Shown here: piece by piece, positions 10,298 through 25,300 of the stretch | Layout of the letters: the number at the start of each line of letters is the position of its first letter | Position numbering within the stretch: position 1 is the stretch's first letter | NCBI GenBank assembly: GCA_963920575.1 | Contig: OY986963.1 | Span: 2,501 to 66,500, forward strand | DNA from: Narthecium ossifragum | Lineage: Eukaryota; Streptophyta; Magnoliopsida; Dioscoreales; Nartheciaceae | Length of the DNA: 64,000 nucleotides | Direction: 5' to 3' | The notes under the pieces: generated by a model | The model's input: the letters and a program-made list of their open reading frames with translations, nothing else | What the model was told of the DNA's origin: nothing | The model's database searches: none | Translations under genes and position numbers: made by a program

Positions 10298-11723
10298 AAA
10301 TGGAATTTTTTGCGTTCCCATACTCCCAAAGATGGCTTTTTGCGTTTCCAACCCCTTTCATTGTTTGTTTGCAGGCTGTTGCCCCTAAGCCAATGAAATG
10401 ATTGTTATACCCCTCAACCATATGACGTGGCATGGCATTTAATGCGACAGTGATGGTAAGAGAAGAATGGTGTTAGGGGAACATTAATTACGCGTGTTTC
10501 TATGCGTGGTTAGGCGAGTTTCTATGCGTGGTCACCAAGCCTTCCTTCCAAACATGTTTCACATGCGTGGTTAGGCACGTTTCTATACGTGGTTAAGTGA
10601 GTTTCTATATGTGGTTACCAAGCCTTCATGGACATTAATTACGCTACACGTGGCAAGCAACATGTGTTCCCATACGAGATTAGGTGCGTTTCTATGCATG
10701 GTTAGGCGAGTTTCTAAGTGTGGTTAAGCGAGTTTCTATGCGTGGTTACCAACGTGTTTCTCATGCATGGTTAGACGTGTTCCTATGCGTGATTAGGTGA
10801 GTTTCTATCCGTGGTTAGGCGCGCTTCTATACGTGGTTAAGCGAGTTTCTATGTGTGGTTAGGCGTGTTTCTATGCGTGAGAAGACATTTGAGATCGCTT
10901 ATGTCTTCTCACGCATACGCAGAAAGTATGCTCATGTGTTTTTTATACGTATTTATTCGACATTTGAGAAACACGAGTATTGTTTTCGTACGACATTAGC
11001 ATAGTTTCTGCGCGCGTATAGTGATAACCACACGTGGTAATGCGATATATTATATAATGCGCATATCTTCTCGCGCATATGTCACATTTAATACGTCAGA
11101 GTATTCTTTTGCTATTGGTTAATAAGATGTTGCCACGTGGGAGGGATCATTAATGCCCCTAATATAATCATAGGAAGGCTTGATAACCATGCATAGAAAC
11201 TCACTTAATCACGCATAAAAACACGCCTAACCACGCATGGTAAACACGTTGGGCAAGAAGGCTTGGTAACCACGCATAGAAACACGCCTAACCACGCATA
11301 AAAGCTCGCCTAACCACGTATAGAAACACGGCTAACCACGCATGTGAAACGCGTTGCTTGCTATATGTAGCGTAATTAATGTCTAGGAAAGCTTGGTAAC
11401 TACGCATAGAAATTCACTTAATCACAAATAGAAACGTGCCTAATCACGCATGGGAAACACGTTGGGCAATAAAGTTTGGTAACAACGTATAGAAACGCAC
11501 ATTACCACACATAGAAATGCTCCTAACCACGCATTAAAACATGCGTAATTAATGTCCCCTGACACCAGTCTTCTCTTGCCTAAATGTCATGCCACGCCAT
11601 ATGACTGAGGGGTATAATAGTCATTTCATTGGCTGAGGGGTATCAACATGCAAACAAACAATGAAAAGGGTTGGAAACGCAAAAAGCCGTCTTTGGGTTA
11701 TGGAAATGCAAAAAATTCCATTT
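10298..11723. mobile_element. Foldback-type element with ~22-bp repeat arrays in inverted arms
   Basis: The whole 1.43 kb is a large palindrome. The outer ends match in inverse for about 230 bases (AAATGGAATTTTTTGCG... on the left, ...GCAAAAAATTCCATTT on the right). Inside them the left arm is a string of ~22-base units around GTTTCTATGCGTGGTTAGGC and the right arm is the same unit inverted, GCCTAACCACGCATAGAAAC. The centre (about 10870-11110) contains a smaller hairpin, ATGCGTGAGAAGACAT against ATGTCTTCTCACGCAT. This is the architecture of foldback elements. No transposase and no clear target-site duplication were seen. Confidence 0.8.
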
Positions 11724-11922
11724 ATCGCCGTGGCTTATGTTGGGGTCTTTATTGTAACTTTTGAAACTGGAGGGTCTTATTTGAAATTTGACTCGGATCA
11801 TGGTGGTAAAGTGTAATATTTAACAAGCAAGTTTGGTTTTCAAGTCGGGTCGGATTGGGATCCGATTCGATCTTAGTTAAGGGCCCTGGTTCATTCTCTC
11901 GTTGTTCCCCGTCGCGCTCACT

Positions 11923-11932
11923 AAAACCCTAG
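11923..11932 (+). promoter_or_regulatory. Telo-box-like motif at the PRP40 transcription start region
   Basis: AAAACCCTAG lies just upstream of, or within, the untranslated first exon of the PRP40 gene (which ends at the GTAATT donor at 12011). The telo-box AAACCCTA is known near the start sites of many plant housekeeping genes. Its function here is inferred only from position. Confidence 0.35.
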
Positions 11933-13360
11933 GCGCGGCGACAGCGACGGCGTCCCGGCAAAAATTGGTCGGCGTCGACGACGGAGACTGACTGGCGGCG
12001 ATATTTGCAGGTAATTTTATGTTCTGATCGGTACATGTTCGATATCCTTCTCTCCTTTCTGTCCTCTATTTTCTTTCCTCCGTCGATGCTCCGGAAATTC
12101 CGGTGGCTTTCGCTGCTCCAGGCGACTGCTGCGGCTGCTCATCGGGCGGCAGTGGCTGCTGCTACTGCTTAGCCTGGGCCGTGGCAGTTGCTCCGCTGCT
12201 GCGGTTGTCTATGCCTCGGGCTCCTTGAACTCTAGGCACCCGCGTGGGCGACAGTCGAGCGACTAAGCGCTAGGCGGTCCTTGTTTCGTCACACGAGGCC
12301 ATCAGATTTTTTTGTGTTCTTTGACCTCTTAAGCGCCTCGACAATAGTGCTGCATATTTAGGCCCTTATATGGCTCAAAAGTTTTCTTTTGCGGCAACAA
12401 CATCTAAGCCTTGCTCTTTCTTGTCTTCGAAGTTTATAGAATCACAAGCGTGTAACAAAGATATTTATCTACATGTCTGAAAAAATACTCGGATATCTTA
12501 ACGCTATAATGTTTGAGACGTAAAGTTTATGGCCACCCATTTCTAGGTATCTTAACACCAGATCTTCCATTATGTCTTAACTAATTACTAATGAGCTTCC
12601 ACACGTAGCTCAGTGAGTCATTTACGAGATAGAGGTTTATTTTTTTTTTCAAACTGTGTTATTTTAATTGAGTTCTAATTGTATATTGCTGCTAAGATCC
12701 CCTAGTTTTTGACACTCAACTTGTGATTCTTCATATGCTGAACTTACTAGCTATAGTGGTTATCCTACAGCCTTCTTAGCCCATTTATAGGCAGTTATTT
12801 ATCGATGTTCACATATCTCTCTCTAGACCATATTAACACGATTCTTAACCTGCCTTATCCATTGTGACAATGTCTTAACTCTGTAAAAAATAGCTTACGA
12901 TGCACACTACGTGAAAGTCAAATTGTCCATCCATAACTTAACACCTTGGCTGGTCCTAAACTAGCCCTACTCAGTTCATATCTTCTGCAGTATAATCTGA
13001 TTCTGCATCTGTTTACTTGATCTGTAGTTTGTCATAGGTTCTTTATTTATATTTTGTATTGTCCTCGTATTCACATTGTATTGAAATCTATGAAGCTAAG
13101 CAGCAGTCTGCTCTATGTAGCCACATCCTTCTCATTTAGAGAAGCATATAGGTATTCTGTATCCTGGGCGTGGATATTGTGTGAAATCAATTGATATGAC
13201 CGGATTTTCATGCCGAAGGCAGCTAGAATTGCTGGAATAGTTTGTGACTGTGTAGCTATTACAAATGTTCATTTTATCTGCTTGCTTATCTACTGCAACT
13301 GAGGCATTTCCCTTGCATTTATTCTAGCAGGGGGGTCTTGCCATTTGAAGTTTGGTGGAA

Positions 13361-16300
13361 ATGTCCAATTATTCTCAGCCTTCAGGGACGCAGGTAGCAT
13401 CTGCATCTATATCTACTATTGCGCTTTTGATCAGCATCTAATTGTACTACCTCTTTGTTAAACGGATTTAACTTTGATTTGCTGTGCTTCAAAGAGACTA
13501 ACAATGTTCTTTTTATAAATTGCAAAAGCCCCCTAGACCTCCATTAGTTGGATCCTCAGGTCTTCATCAGAATTTTGGTCCACCTTTGCCTATGCAGGTG
13601 CAAATTTATCCTCTTTATTCCTATTAAATACCTTTATTTATTTATTTATCACTTTTTAAATATGTTCTGTTGCGCATAATCATTTGCAAGTTGCAGTTCA
13701 GACCTATTGTTCCAACTCAACAAATGCAGCAATTTTTGCCACCACTATCTCAGCAATTCCGACCTGTTGGGCAAGTCATGCCTCCACCAAATGTGGGAAT
13801 GCCTTCAGGTCAAGCACAGGGGCCTCAGTCTTCTCCACTAGCACAGCAATTACTTCCAAGACCTGTTCGAAGCTCATCTTCATCACAAGGGATTCCAATT
13901 CCGTATGTTCATCCTAACGGACACATGTCTTCAGAGTCCGTGTTTTCCCAACATAATGCTCAAACACTAAACAGCAATTTGTCTAAGCCAGGTGGCACTG
14001 GAATGCTTATTTCTTCATCTTATACAGTAAGCCTGCTTAGACTGGAGAGTGTGCTTGCCGCTCCCCTCTTTCTTCATGCGTGTTGTCTCCCTTCTGTTGG
14101 TCATCTATCGAATCAACATTTTGCTACTTGTCTGCAGTTTGCAACATCATATGGTCAGCCAACTAGTAGTGTCTGTCCTGCACCCCAATATCAACCAATA
14201 TCTATGATGCAAGCAACTTCCACAGGAGGACAATTTTGGCCAGCATCTCAGGCTGCACCTATGGTCACAACATCGTTGCAAGCTAATCCATCTTCAGCTG
14301 CAGCTTCCGCAGTTCAAGTGAGCTTATTTGCTTCCTTTTCCTTTCTGTCAAATTGTTTTTTTCAGCTCTTTTTTTTTATCTTAAATATGATTTTCCCTTC
14401 AATTTGTCATATTTACTGAAACATAGGCAAAAGATGGACAAACTAGTAGCATGCAAGAGGCTCCTTCTGATTGGCAAGAATATAAATCTGGTGATGGCAA
14501 AAGGTATATAAATTACTAGTTTGTCTTCATCCATTTACAATGCTGTTTCTGACGAGCTGGAATTTTTTTAAGCTTGATCGATAGTTTTACCATATTTCCG
14601 TTTATAGAGGCGATATGTGATACACTTAGTGCCTATGCTTATCTTATTCTCTTGATTGGCTGACTGACATAGTTTTGCTTGTGTAGGTACTTCTACAACA
14701 AGAGAAGTAGACAATCTAGCTGGGAAAAACCTAAGGAACTCATGACTCCTATTGAGGTGAGTCATATTATTGTCTGCCTTGAATCTCTCTGGCAACTTCC
14801 CCTTCCTTGGTTTATTAATGCCAGTGAATGGATCTAGCAAATAATGCATTTCCTTAGAGATTGCTGACAATTGTAACTATCTTTAGTTGTTCAAAATCAT
14901 TTTATGTGGATTCTCTGTTTCTTTGCATGTTTCCTCCACTTGTTTGTAGAGGTCTTTTGGCACGTCTGGAGCTAAATCCGTCTGCTCTGTATGGTCATAA
15001 TGAAGGCGCGATTTCAGTTTTCTCAAGGCAGGCAATTTTTGCTATTTACCTTTATTTTCATCATGAAAGGGACTTTTTCCTGCAACATTTGTGGTGGGTG
15101 TGATCTGCATTATTCAGGGATTAACCAAATATGTTTCATTTAGATTGGGAATTTTGGCATGATTTTATGACTATTCTCTCTTTCTGGTTTGCAATTTGCT
15201 AGAGAAAAAGCTTCTCCACTTGGTGATAATATATGTACAAAGTAACCAGTTTTTCACAAGAAAACGCTGAATGGTTGTACAAACAAGAATGTGAGGCTAA
15301 AATATTGATGTGGGTCAGAGGCTACTGTTTCCTAAGTTTCCTAATATTATGCCTGTTAGGGGTGGACAACAATCTGTTTATGTCTAAGTTCTGCCTAAAT
15401 AACTTATCTTATGGCATCAGTGGCAAAAACTAAAACCTATACGCAATTTCATGTTGAAGAAATTTAGTCCATTAACATGGAAGCCTTGATTACCGCAAAA
15501 TCACCTATTCTTGTGTACAGATATTGAGGGTATTGATATAGGTATATGCCCGCCCTCAATGAGATGAATACACGTGAAGTCATGCGTATTCAGATGATCA
15601 TGTATCCATGACTGATCGGTGGTGAATTAATCTTCATCATCCTATGACCTTGAAAGTTGCAGTTTAAGATTTTGTATTTGGTATAACGACAGTGCAGTCA
15701 TATGAGTTAAATAGGTGTAAGAATCCAATTTTCATTGCATGAGGTGTGCAATTAGTTTCTATTTACACAATTGTGATGTTTGCAAGTCTGCTGGCTTCTA
15801 ATACTGCTGCCAGCATTATATTAGTTGCTTATATACAACACTGAATTGTTTCTTTTTTATTTTACTATAAGATCATTTATACCTTCATGTTAAGCATTGA
15901 ATCCTTTAGTACCCTTGCACCATGAAAGTTAACTAGTCATGCAAATATTACTTTCTTGATTGCTGTGTTGAATTTACTAAACATGATTAGCTTGACATCA
16001 ATAGCTTTTTAAGGTTTCTCACAGGTAGAATTTATAGCAACTCACATGAGAGGTATGAAATGCTATGGGTGCATGCCTGTTGCTATAACTTTCCTATTGA
16101 TGAAAAAACAATTGTTTAGTCTCTACTAATGACTGTTGTTGGTGAAGTATTAGTTCATCGTCTATGTTCACCATTATGACTTGGATGTCATGCATACCAT
16201 GCTGGATTTAGTATTTCAGAAAAATTAAGTGTTAGTTGGTTACGCTTTCATGTTAGTAGGTCATCTTTTGTGGATGACTTATCTGATTATATCTTTATGC

Positions 16301-19300
16301 ATGCCATTGTAAGGATGTGACAGATCAGGGTGATGCTGTTATTCATTTGTTGCATGAAGGCATCTTTTGCGCACTATGAAGAGTTGGAAGTGCCTTGGAA
16401 GCGTTGTACAAGAACTATGTTAATGGCATTAAAGACGTGTTAAAGTAAATACACATTGTGTTTAAGGCAGTTAGCTATCATTGGTTTGTCAAATATCCTT
16501 GGTGGAAAAGGCAGTGTGTTGATGTGAAAAACGTTGCCACTTTAGGTTCATCACATGTTGCCCATTTTCTAGATTGTCACATTGTGTGTCTGAAACCATG
16601 GAGTAATGAAGATAAAAGAATGCATGAACAATTTGACTTTTATTAAGTACTACTATTATAAGAAGCACGAGGATATAGTAATATCTTTGTCAAGTGAAGC
16701 AGGGGAGATACGTACATTTCTTTTAGTTGTAGTTGTAGGATTGTAATGCTGGTATGTTCCAACTTCCAACAATCTATTATGTGGAAGAAGCTTTGGTTCT
16801 GTCAAAACCCAGATGGCATCTGAGTTTTTTCTTGATGCGTATCCTCATGCATCTTGCAGAATGAATTATATGGAAGAGATTGATATTGGGAGCTCATAAG
16901 AGATTAGTGTTACCGAGGAAAATACATGGCTGAACCCATAAACCCTTTTGATCACCCTTCCGCGACGGTTGGCACACCTCACGTGTCTGGCGAACGCGTA
17001 TCCATCCCGGGTACAATTTTTGAGCAACAATTAGTAGTATATTAAGAATTGATAGAAGTTGGGGTTTCCCCCCCTCTTGTTGGTGAGGATAGTGGGGTTG
17101 GTTGTTGGCGATGGTGGTGTGATTCTAATAGCTTTCTTCTGGATGGATGGAAGCTGAATAAAAGTCACTCAGAAGGGGATTTGGGATTTTACACAGGGTT
17201 AATCTCAGGATTATGAAGGCGAGCTTCACCAATCTCTTTAAGCAAGGGTAGAGTCTTCTCTATGGGGTTCTACTAGGGGCATGATTGAGGAGGTATAGAA
17301 TCACTATCAACCCTCCTTTGAAGCAAAGTAGGAATTTCAGGAAGCCTTCATCTTTAGATTGGCATAAGTAATGATGACTGCACCTGGGATTTCTAACTTG
17401 CTAGCAGAGAAAAGAAAAGCAGAAGCTTCGCTTGACAAATAATCCTATTGGATGAACAGAGGAAGTCGGGCTACCTCAGGGGATCGTACAAAAGAAAGGA
17501 TGGGTCCCGTGGTTAGTCTGTTGTGATTTGGCTTAGCTGGGGGATGTGTAGAGAGTAGTTTAGAAGATTTGTGCAAGAAAGCACTCAAGGCTTATGTTTC
17601 TGATGCGGGCATCTTATTCTAACAGTAAACAGCGACTATCTGTTTTTATATTCTCTTGTTTGGTGTCCTTGTCATATAATAGTCTATTTTGTTTCTACAT
17701 ATTGTATTCTACATGTGTAATATGGTTGCCATTCTTCCTTCTAACCATTTTACTCCTATCCTGATCCATTTTTCTTACTTAATATTTAACATGGAAATAC
17801 TGTTTCAAGCTCAATAAGTTTCTTTCACTTGTCATAGAGGGCTGATGCGTCCACTGATTGGAAGGAATACACTACTCTAGACGGGCGCAAGTATGAGTTG
17901 ACTTGGTTCTTTCCTTGCCAGCACTTGAATGATGTTGAAAATACCACTTCCTCGTGTTCAGACATTTTCATTCATTTTATGATGGTTTACTGCAGGTATT
18001 ACTACAACAAGGTGACAAAGCAATCTAAATGGACGGTTCCTGATGAATTGAAGGTTAAATCAAGCATTTTAATTTGACTTCATCTGCCTCTAATCTTTGC
18101 TTGCAATTTGTTTATTAGCCTGATATCCTGTACTGTTCAGTTAGCTCGTGAACACGTGGAAAAGTTAGGGACTCAACCAGCAGAGTCAGAAATCGGAGTG
18201 ACTTTTGTTGACATGCCTTCTACATCAGCTACAACGAGCAATCCTACTTCTATATTGGTATCACCAGCAGCATCGAGTTCAGTCCCTATTACTGTTGTTA
18301 GCTCCATCAGTGCACCCACTATCATAGTCGCTGTTTCACCATCCATTTGTGCCAAACCATCTTCTGGGATCCAATCTACCTCTTGTTTGGAGACAACAGA
18401 TGCAGTTGAGGCAATAGATGCAGTTGATACATCAAATATCAAGACAACTGTTGCTTCATTACCTGCTTCAGTGTCTCTAAGCTCAGGAGTAGATGCTGAT
18501 ATAGTTGCTACAGCAGCTACAACATCTGCAACCAAGTATATGGAATTTCTTCCTCTTAGTTCAATATGACCAAGCTCCATGTCTAATGTTATTTTTTTAC
18601 ATCTGAGAAATGAGCATGTCTCCTATGTTCTGTTCATCTTATGTGCAGGAGTAACCATGTAAATTCATCTTTTTCATGTGGTGGAGATATTCTTGATGGA
18701 TCGTCTGCGTCTGATCTTGAGGTATGCCCAATTGAATCTGGACAAGTACTTTAAACTGTCTTCTTACTGTACGAAATAACTTGCTTCTCTTTATTACCTG
18801 TGGCCAAGAGCTAGTATTAGCGGTTCTTCATAGATGAGAGGCATCTTAGATACTTTTTTTTAGGTTTTGTCATAATCTGCTCTACTTTTTGTTAATCATC
18901 CTCTGTTAGTTATTTTGTTGGATCACTAACATGTGTCCAAATCTTAACTTATATCCTTTTATATTGGTTTGTGATATTTACAAATTAGAGTGTCATAATG
19001 TTACCATATAGTACTTGACATGCCGCGAATCCTCTTGAAGAGGGGTGCGACTGAACCTGAAATTTTTTTCTCAAGCAGCCTACCTACCCACCATACCATA
19101 TTTTTGGAACTAATCTTGCATTTTATTTTGAAGAAGCATTTAATGCTTTTGAAGAAGCATTTTTGCCGTTGTTGATATTTCCTCATTCTATCTTATAGAA
19201 TCCTTTGACAATATGAGAACACAGGTCTTAATAAACTTATATATCGTGGTACTAGAAAGCATGGATTTCCATACTGGCTTGCACGTGCCGGCCGGTATGT

Positions 19301-22300
19301 ACCATGCTGACTGGTTGTCGGCATAACCCCCACCCCCGTGTTGATATTTCCTCATGATATAGGGGGGAGGGGGGTGCCTCTATTGTTTCGGGCGATACAT
19401 AGCGTATTGGCCGGTACTGACCCGATATGAACCGGCATGGGGGAGGAGGGAAAGAGGAGAGAAACAGAGGAAGTGGGAGGGAGGAGCTGGAGGGGAGGAG
19501 GAACTGGAGAAGAGGAGACGACGGAGCCGGAGCCGGGGGGAGGATGAGCCGGAGAAGAGGAGGCGTCGCGGCTTGGGGGAGGAACAAGGCGTTCGCAGGA
19601 GAAGTAGGGAAGGAAAGGGTGAAGAAAAAGAAAGGCCACGTGGGAGAAGAAGAGAAGGGGGGAGAGAGAGGAGAACATGCTACGTGGGAGAAAAAAAAGG
19701 AGAGATAAGGGAGGAGAGAGGAGAAGTGGCAGGTGGATTGGTGGGTCAGCATGGTGTGCGGGATAAGGAGAGAAAGGAAAGACAAGGGGTTGGCTGGGTA
19801 GTTAGCAAGTCAGAGAGAGAGGGGGAGAGATGGGGAGAGTGAGTGTCGATGGAGAGTGAGTGTCGACGGGTTAAAAATAGATGTGTTATTTATTATTATT
19901 TTTTATTTATTAATGATAAACCTCATATGGTATATTATTTATTATTTAATGATGGTAACTAGTAACAATTTTTTTATTTAATAATGATTGTTTTTAGTAT
20001 TCTTTTTTATTTAACAATGGTAATTTCTGATAATTAAATGTATCATATGAAAATTTAAAATTTTATGTTAATAATTGTTTTAGTTATTATATTGCTTTTC
20101 AATGCTATTTGGTTTTTTATTTCTTATTCATGTTATTTTTTACGTTAATTGCTGATGTTACTTTCGATGATAATTACTTACAATATTTTTCATATTAATT
20201 GATAAATTTCATATTTTACATCAAAATTAATTCAAATTGGTGGACAAATTAGAAAACTAGTATTTAACATATATTAAAAATTTAAAAATTATTTTGAAAT
20301 CCGTTATAATAAAAAAAATATAGGAACCTTTAAAAATTTTGAAAATTGAAAATAACTAAAAGTTATAGGTAAAATTTAAAAATTCTTAGAAAATTAGAAA
20401 AATTCATAGATTTTAAAAAAAAAATTAGAAAATTTTAAAAATTCGTAAAAAAATTAAAAATCATAGATTTTTTTTTAAAATTCGTAAAAAATTTTATACT
20501 AATTTGGTATATTTTCATATGATTAGTATGAGAAAGTTTGGTGTGTGTCATATGAGAGATGTATTGAGCTGTTAATTATGTGTCATATATTGTATTATAT
20601 TACTTTAGTATATTTTCACTCTGGTCTGGTATAAGATATTATATTTGGCCAATTGGAGATGTTGAATACGAGCGAATACGAGTGAATTTTACTCCTCTGC
20701 ACCCGTGCCAGTGGCACCTATCGTGCCAGTAGGTCGCCGGCACTGTGCGTGCCACCGACATGGCAATCCATGTTAGGAAGCACAAACACCTGTAGCAGCA
20801 AAGCGTACCCATCTTAGATACTTCACGAACACGGATATTCAACAACACGTGTCCGACACTTTCCCAGAATGTTTTTCTTTTTATCTTTTTAAAGGTCTGA
20901 CACAAGAAGAATTCTATGGACAAACAGGAATGCGCAGCACGTCGTCGTCTCTATTGGGTGGGTTTAGAAGCAATATAGGGTTTTAAAGTGACTCTTTTTC
21001 TTCTTCCACGATCTAAAGCTTAAAACGTCTTCAACATCTGATAAGTTAAGGCCAAGCCAGAAAAGGTACATACCAGTGACTAGCACATGCTGGGTTATGT
21101 ACCTCCTATTTGAGGTAGTTCTTGGGTTCAAATCCAGTTGAGATATTATGGCTGTAAGAGCATTTGCACACCATAAGCCAAGTTAAAAGGCTCAAGTTTT
21201 TTCTACAAATAATGGTGAGCATCGGCACTGAGTATTGACCTTTAAGCTAGAAAGAACATAATTTTATACGTTGTTTATTCCTGTACCTTTTAATGAAATA
21301 TTCTTATACATGTAAGCTAGAAAGAACACCCTCACACTCAAAGAGATAAATAACGAAAGAGTACAGGAACTATATCTATTCAAGATTTAAAGTCTCAAAA
21401 CAGAGTCCAATCAGTCCCGGGGGCTGGCTTTGTTACAATTGTCTTAAGCTGATAAGAAACCATTGGAAACAAGTCTAAGATACTAATACCTAGTTTGGAT
21501 TTCCATCGCAGTCGGCTTGCCTCCAGAATTTAACGCATGTGAACTTTCATGAAGCCCAAAATTTGTGGGATTTGTGTCAAGTCTCTAGCACCGCTTGCAT
21601 CATCTTGATCTGATATCAGAATCTAAAGTTTTGGCCTGAATTGCAAGACCATAATTGGATTTTGTCATCTTTGTCTTGGCAGTTTGCTGTGTCTCTGATG
21701 CATGGCACAAGCCTCTCGCTCCTCTGTGAATTCCTTGGGTTGATAAAGCTTGTCGTCAAGCTCAAATCAAGTCTGACAAGCTTTCTTTGTTGAGGAGCTC
21801 TTAACTTTCTTTTAGAATCATCCAAATTTTCTACATGAACCATAGAAGAGCATTGAAAATGCCATAATTTGTTTGCTTCTATGTACAACACCAATACTTG
21901 GATTCATTTGTATGAGCCAGTAGTAATGAAACATCGAATGGAGAAAAGAGTCTCACTCCTACTCTCCAATTGGAAGCAGTGGGATTGATTTGGAGTTCAA
22001 GAGCAAGTTTGAGGGTACTAAACCATGTTTCGGCCTAATATTATAAGCAAAAAACATTTGTTGGTGTTGGTGTAATATTAAAATAAATATTAGCAAAATG
22101 GTCATGAGGTTATTTTAACTACTTGACTGTTTTTTGGTGGTAAAACTTTGTGTTTTAAGCATGTGCTATAGTTTCCTGATCAACACGTTTGCACCCTAGA
22201 TTACTGTTTTGTTTGTACGTGTCATGCTAGTCAATGGCCGGCACAATATCTGTCATTCAACTCGGCATGTGCCGACACTTGGTAGGGACTTCGTCCAATG

Positions 22301-25300
22301 CCAAGAAGCTCTTCTGAGCTAATCCATGTATTGGCATAAGATACAAGCGTCGTGTGGGTAAGTACGGCACGGCAATCCATGAATTTCACCTTCATAAGCC
22401 TATACCTTGGTGATTGTCAGCCATTCTCCAATTACCAACCATTTTCGTTTAGAATAGGGCTGTTGAAGATCCAAACACATGTATAACTTGATTATTTGGT
22501 TGTCTAAAGCATTTTCATTTTGCTTTGCACCTTCTCTTTCCAAAAGTCACAACACGTTGATCAAGCTGTTGCATTCTTAATTCAAATTGCATTTTGACGG
22601 AATGCCCGGGATGCCAATATGTGTTTGGTTTGTAATTGATCATGCTTAGAACCACATTACAGATCCATCTCTGTAGATCTAATGCTGATAATAAAGTTTT
22701 AGTTCTTTCAATTAGCCATGTTCTTGCTGAGCTGGTTTTAGATCACCTCAATAATGTTAGCATGCTGAATCTTTTGCAAGCAAATAAATCATATCAAGCT
22801 TTAAGCTGTCAGTTGACCGTGACCTTCAATTGTCATTTGTATGTTTTGTTCATTTTTGGATGTCTTTTGATGCTGTTGGTTTAATAAATCTGTAGGAAGC
22901 TAAAAAAGGCATACCAGGTTCTGAAAGGATCAATATGATTGCTTCTGAACTGAAGTTGGGTGCTGAAGAACCTCCTGGTTACTCCAATAAGCTGGTATCC
23001 TAATTTGGTTGTATAGCTGCTACAATTTCTATGCTTTGCTTTTGATATCTATAATTCTTCCTTTCAGGAGGCAAAAAATGCCTTCAAAGCACTACTGGAA
23101 TCTGCAAACATTGAAACTGATTGGACTTGGGAGCAGGTTGAGTATTTGTGGCATACTTCTATTTGATTTTGAGCTTTATGTCAGTTTTTATGACATCAGA
23201 AAAAACTACCAGGCTATGAGAGTCATTATTAATGACAAGAGATACAGTGCACTAAGGACACTTTCAGAGAGGAAGCAAGCATTCGTCGAGGTAGGATTGA
23301 GAGGAAATATACTTGTGATTCCTTAGTGTACTCTGTCGTAGGCTTGTTTAATAGAAGATGGTGGGACTCAACTATGATTCTAGTTATTTTCTACTCTGCC
23401 ATGTTTCAGTACATGAACCAGAGGAAAACACAGGAGGATGAGGAGAAACGCATCAAACAAAAAAAGGCTCGTGAAGATTTTACTAAAATGCTAAAAGTAA
23501 GTAGCTTTCTTTACGTGGAAGCTAATTATCCACTAGCCTATATTGTCGTTTTTGATGCTTTTTGCAGGAGTGCAAGGAACTCTCATCGTCAACCCGATGG
23601 AGGTACAAATTTTGTTCCTGTTGTTGGTATATTGCTGAAAGTGGGAGCCCAAGTTTTTATCCAAAAGAGGACATGCTACTCTGCTTTCTTGATATTTCTT
23701 TTCACCTTCTAATGATTGTTATCATTCAGCAAAGTTGTGGATATATTCGAGAACGATGAAAGGTTCAATGCTGTTGAACGAGCAAGAGATCGGGAGGATA
23801 TTTTTGAAACCTATTTGGTGGAGCTACAAAAAAAGGTTTGAAGATTTTAAATTAAGTTCTTGCATGTTCTCAGATTCCTGAATATAGATGATCCTCTTTT
23901 TTGTTATGGGCACTGGGCAGGTTCTTTCTTGCTTTATAAGTTGTGATGCTTGCGTGTGACACTTAAATTTTATGATGCTTACTAACTTAACTCAATTCAG
24001 TCTCATGTTTTTCTCTCTGTAAATTATGTCCATATCACAAACATAAAGTACGTGAACAAATTAGATGGTGTTGGATTCTGAACTGAAATTGGCAATTCTG
24101 GAGAGTGAGCTAGTGATTTAACTTAGTGTCGAGATGAATAATGTATCTTCCAGAAGAAACGGGTTCTTGTTTTCTTCTCTCTTTTTTTTCCGATACTTAC
24201 TTTTGCTATCTTCTGCAACAATGGAAAGTAAGATTCAGATCTAATGTAATGGAGCCATCTTTCCCTGTAAGGAATTGATTAGTGCTTAAATTTTCTGTTT
24301 TGCTCCATCCTCTTTTTCCTACTAACTAGAACTATGTAATTACTCATTTTGACTAAAGTCAAAGCTGGTCATTGTGTTTGAAATTAGCAGAGTTGGGAGT
24401 GGAAGCAATCCAAGACACACCGAGATTTGCCAAAGGATCTAGCTAGATGAGAGGTTGAAATCCAAAATTGAACAAATCAAAGAACTATGATTTTTTTTCG
24501 TGGTTCGGCAACTGCCTGCGTCCACAAACAAAACGAAGATCAAATAACAACAAAATATTACAAGAATGACTCAAAACTCTGTAAAAACCGGATACAAAGA
24601 CTAATGCCAAATCTGAAGACTGGGAAGGACAAGAAAGTAATACTCCCCCCTCCCTCAACCACACTCCTAAGAACTACATGGCAGCAAGGAGAAAAGACCC
24701 CACATACAAGCCTTCCAAAGCCTCTCTGCATATACATAGACCAAGAAACCAAGACTTCCTATTCCTAAAGCAGCCTGAAGCCCATCATCCAAAACATATC
24801 CCGAAGACTCCTACTCAGACAAGGTGCATTTGAATACTAGGAAACAAAGACTTATATAATTAGGACTCTATGTTACAGGCAAACCAAGTTCAATCCGAGT
24901 CCCATATCACAAGGAGGAAAAGGGCCGCAAACCCAGCAGCCATCACTCAACTGAGGGATGGCTTAACAGAGAATTTTTCAAAGTTGGATCAGTCTAGTCC
25001 ACTCTTCAGTCTGCCGAACCAATTGGCAAAAGTGGATGAATTGCATCCACCCAGCCTACTGCACTCCTCACTCTGCCCAACCAAACTGTATATACTTAGC
25101 ATCCAAAAGACTATATATGCATTATGCGAGGATATTGAAAATGGTGCAAACAAAGCAACTCAAAATCTACAAAAACTTAAGGCGTTTTACATTGAATAAC
25201 TAGAAGCACGATTGCTGCTGTCCCTCCTTCGCGACTGTAATTTTGAATTGTTTGTGCAACTTTTGATATCCGAAGATGCAAAGGTTTGAATCCTGATTTC

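Noticed and set aside
10480..11520. Regularly repeated ~22-bp units suggesting a CRISPR array
   Set aside because: The units are contiguous and inverted between the two halves, without unique spacers, and the genome is a plant; they belong to a foldback element.
15230..17800. Short + strand frames in the 14757-17837 PRP40 intron
   Set aside because: All are under 70 codons, AT-rich and without recognisable domains; I see nothing else assignable in this intron.
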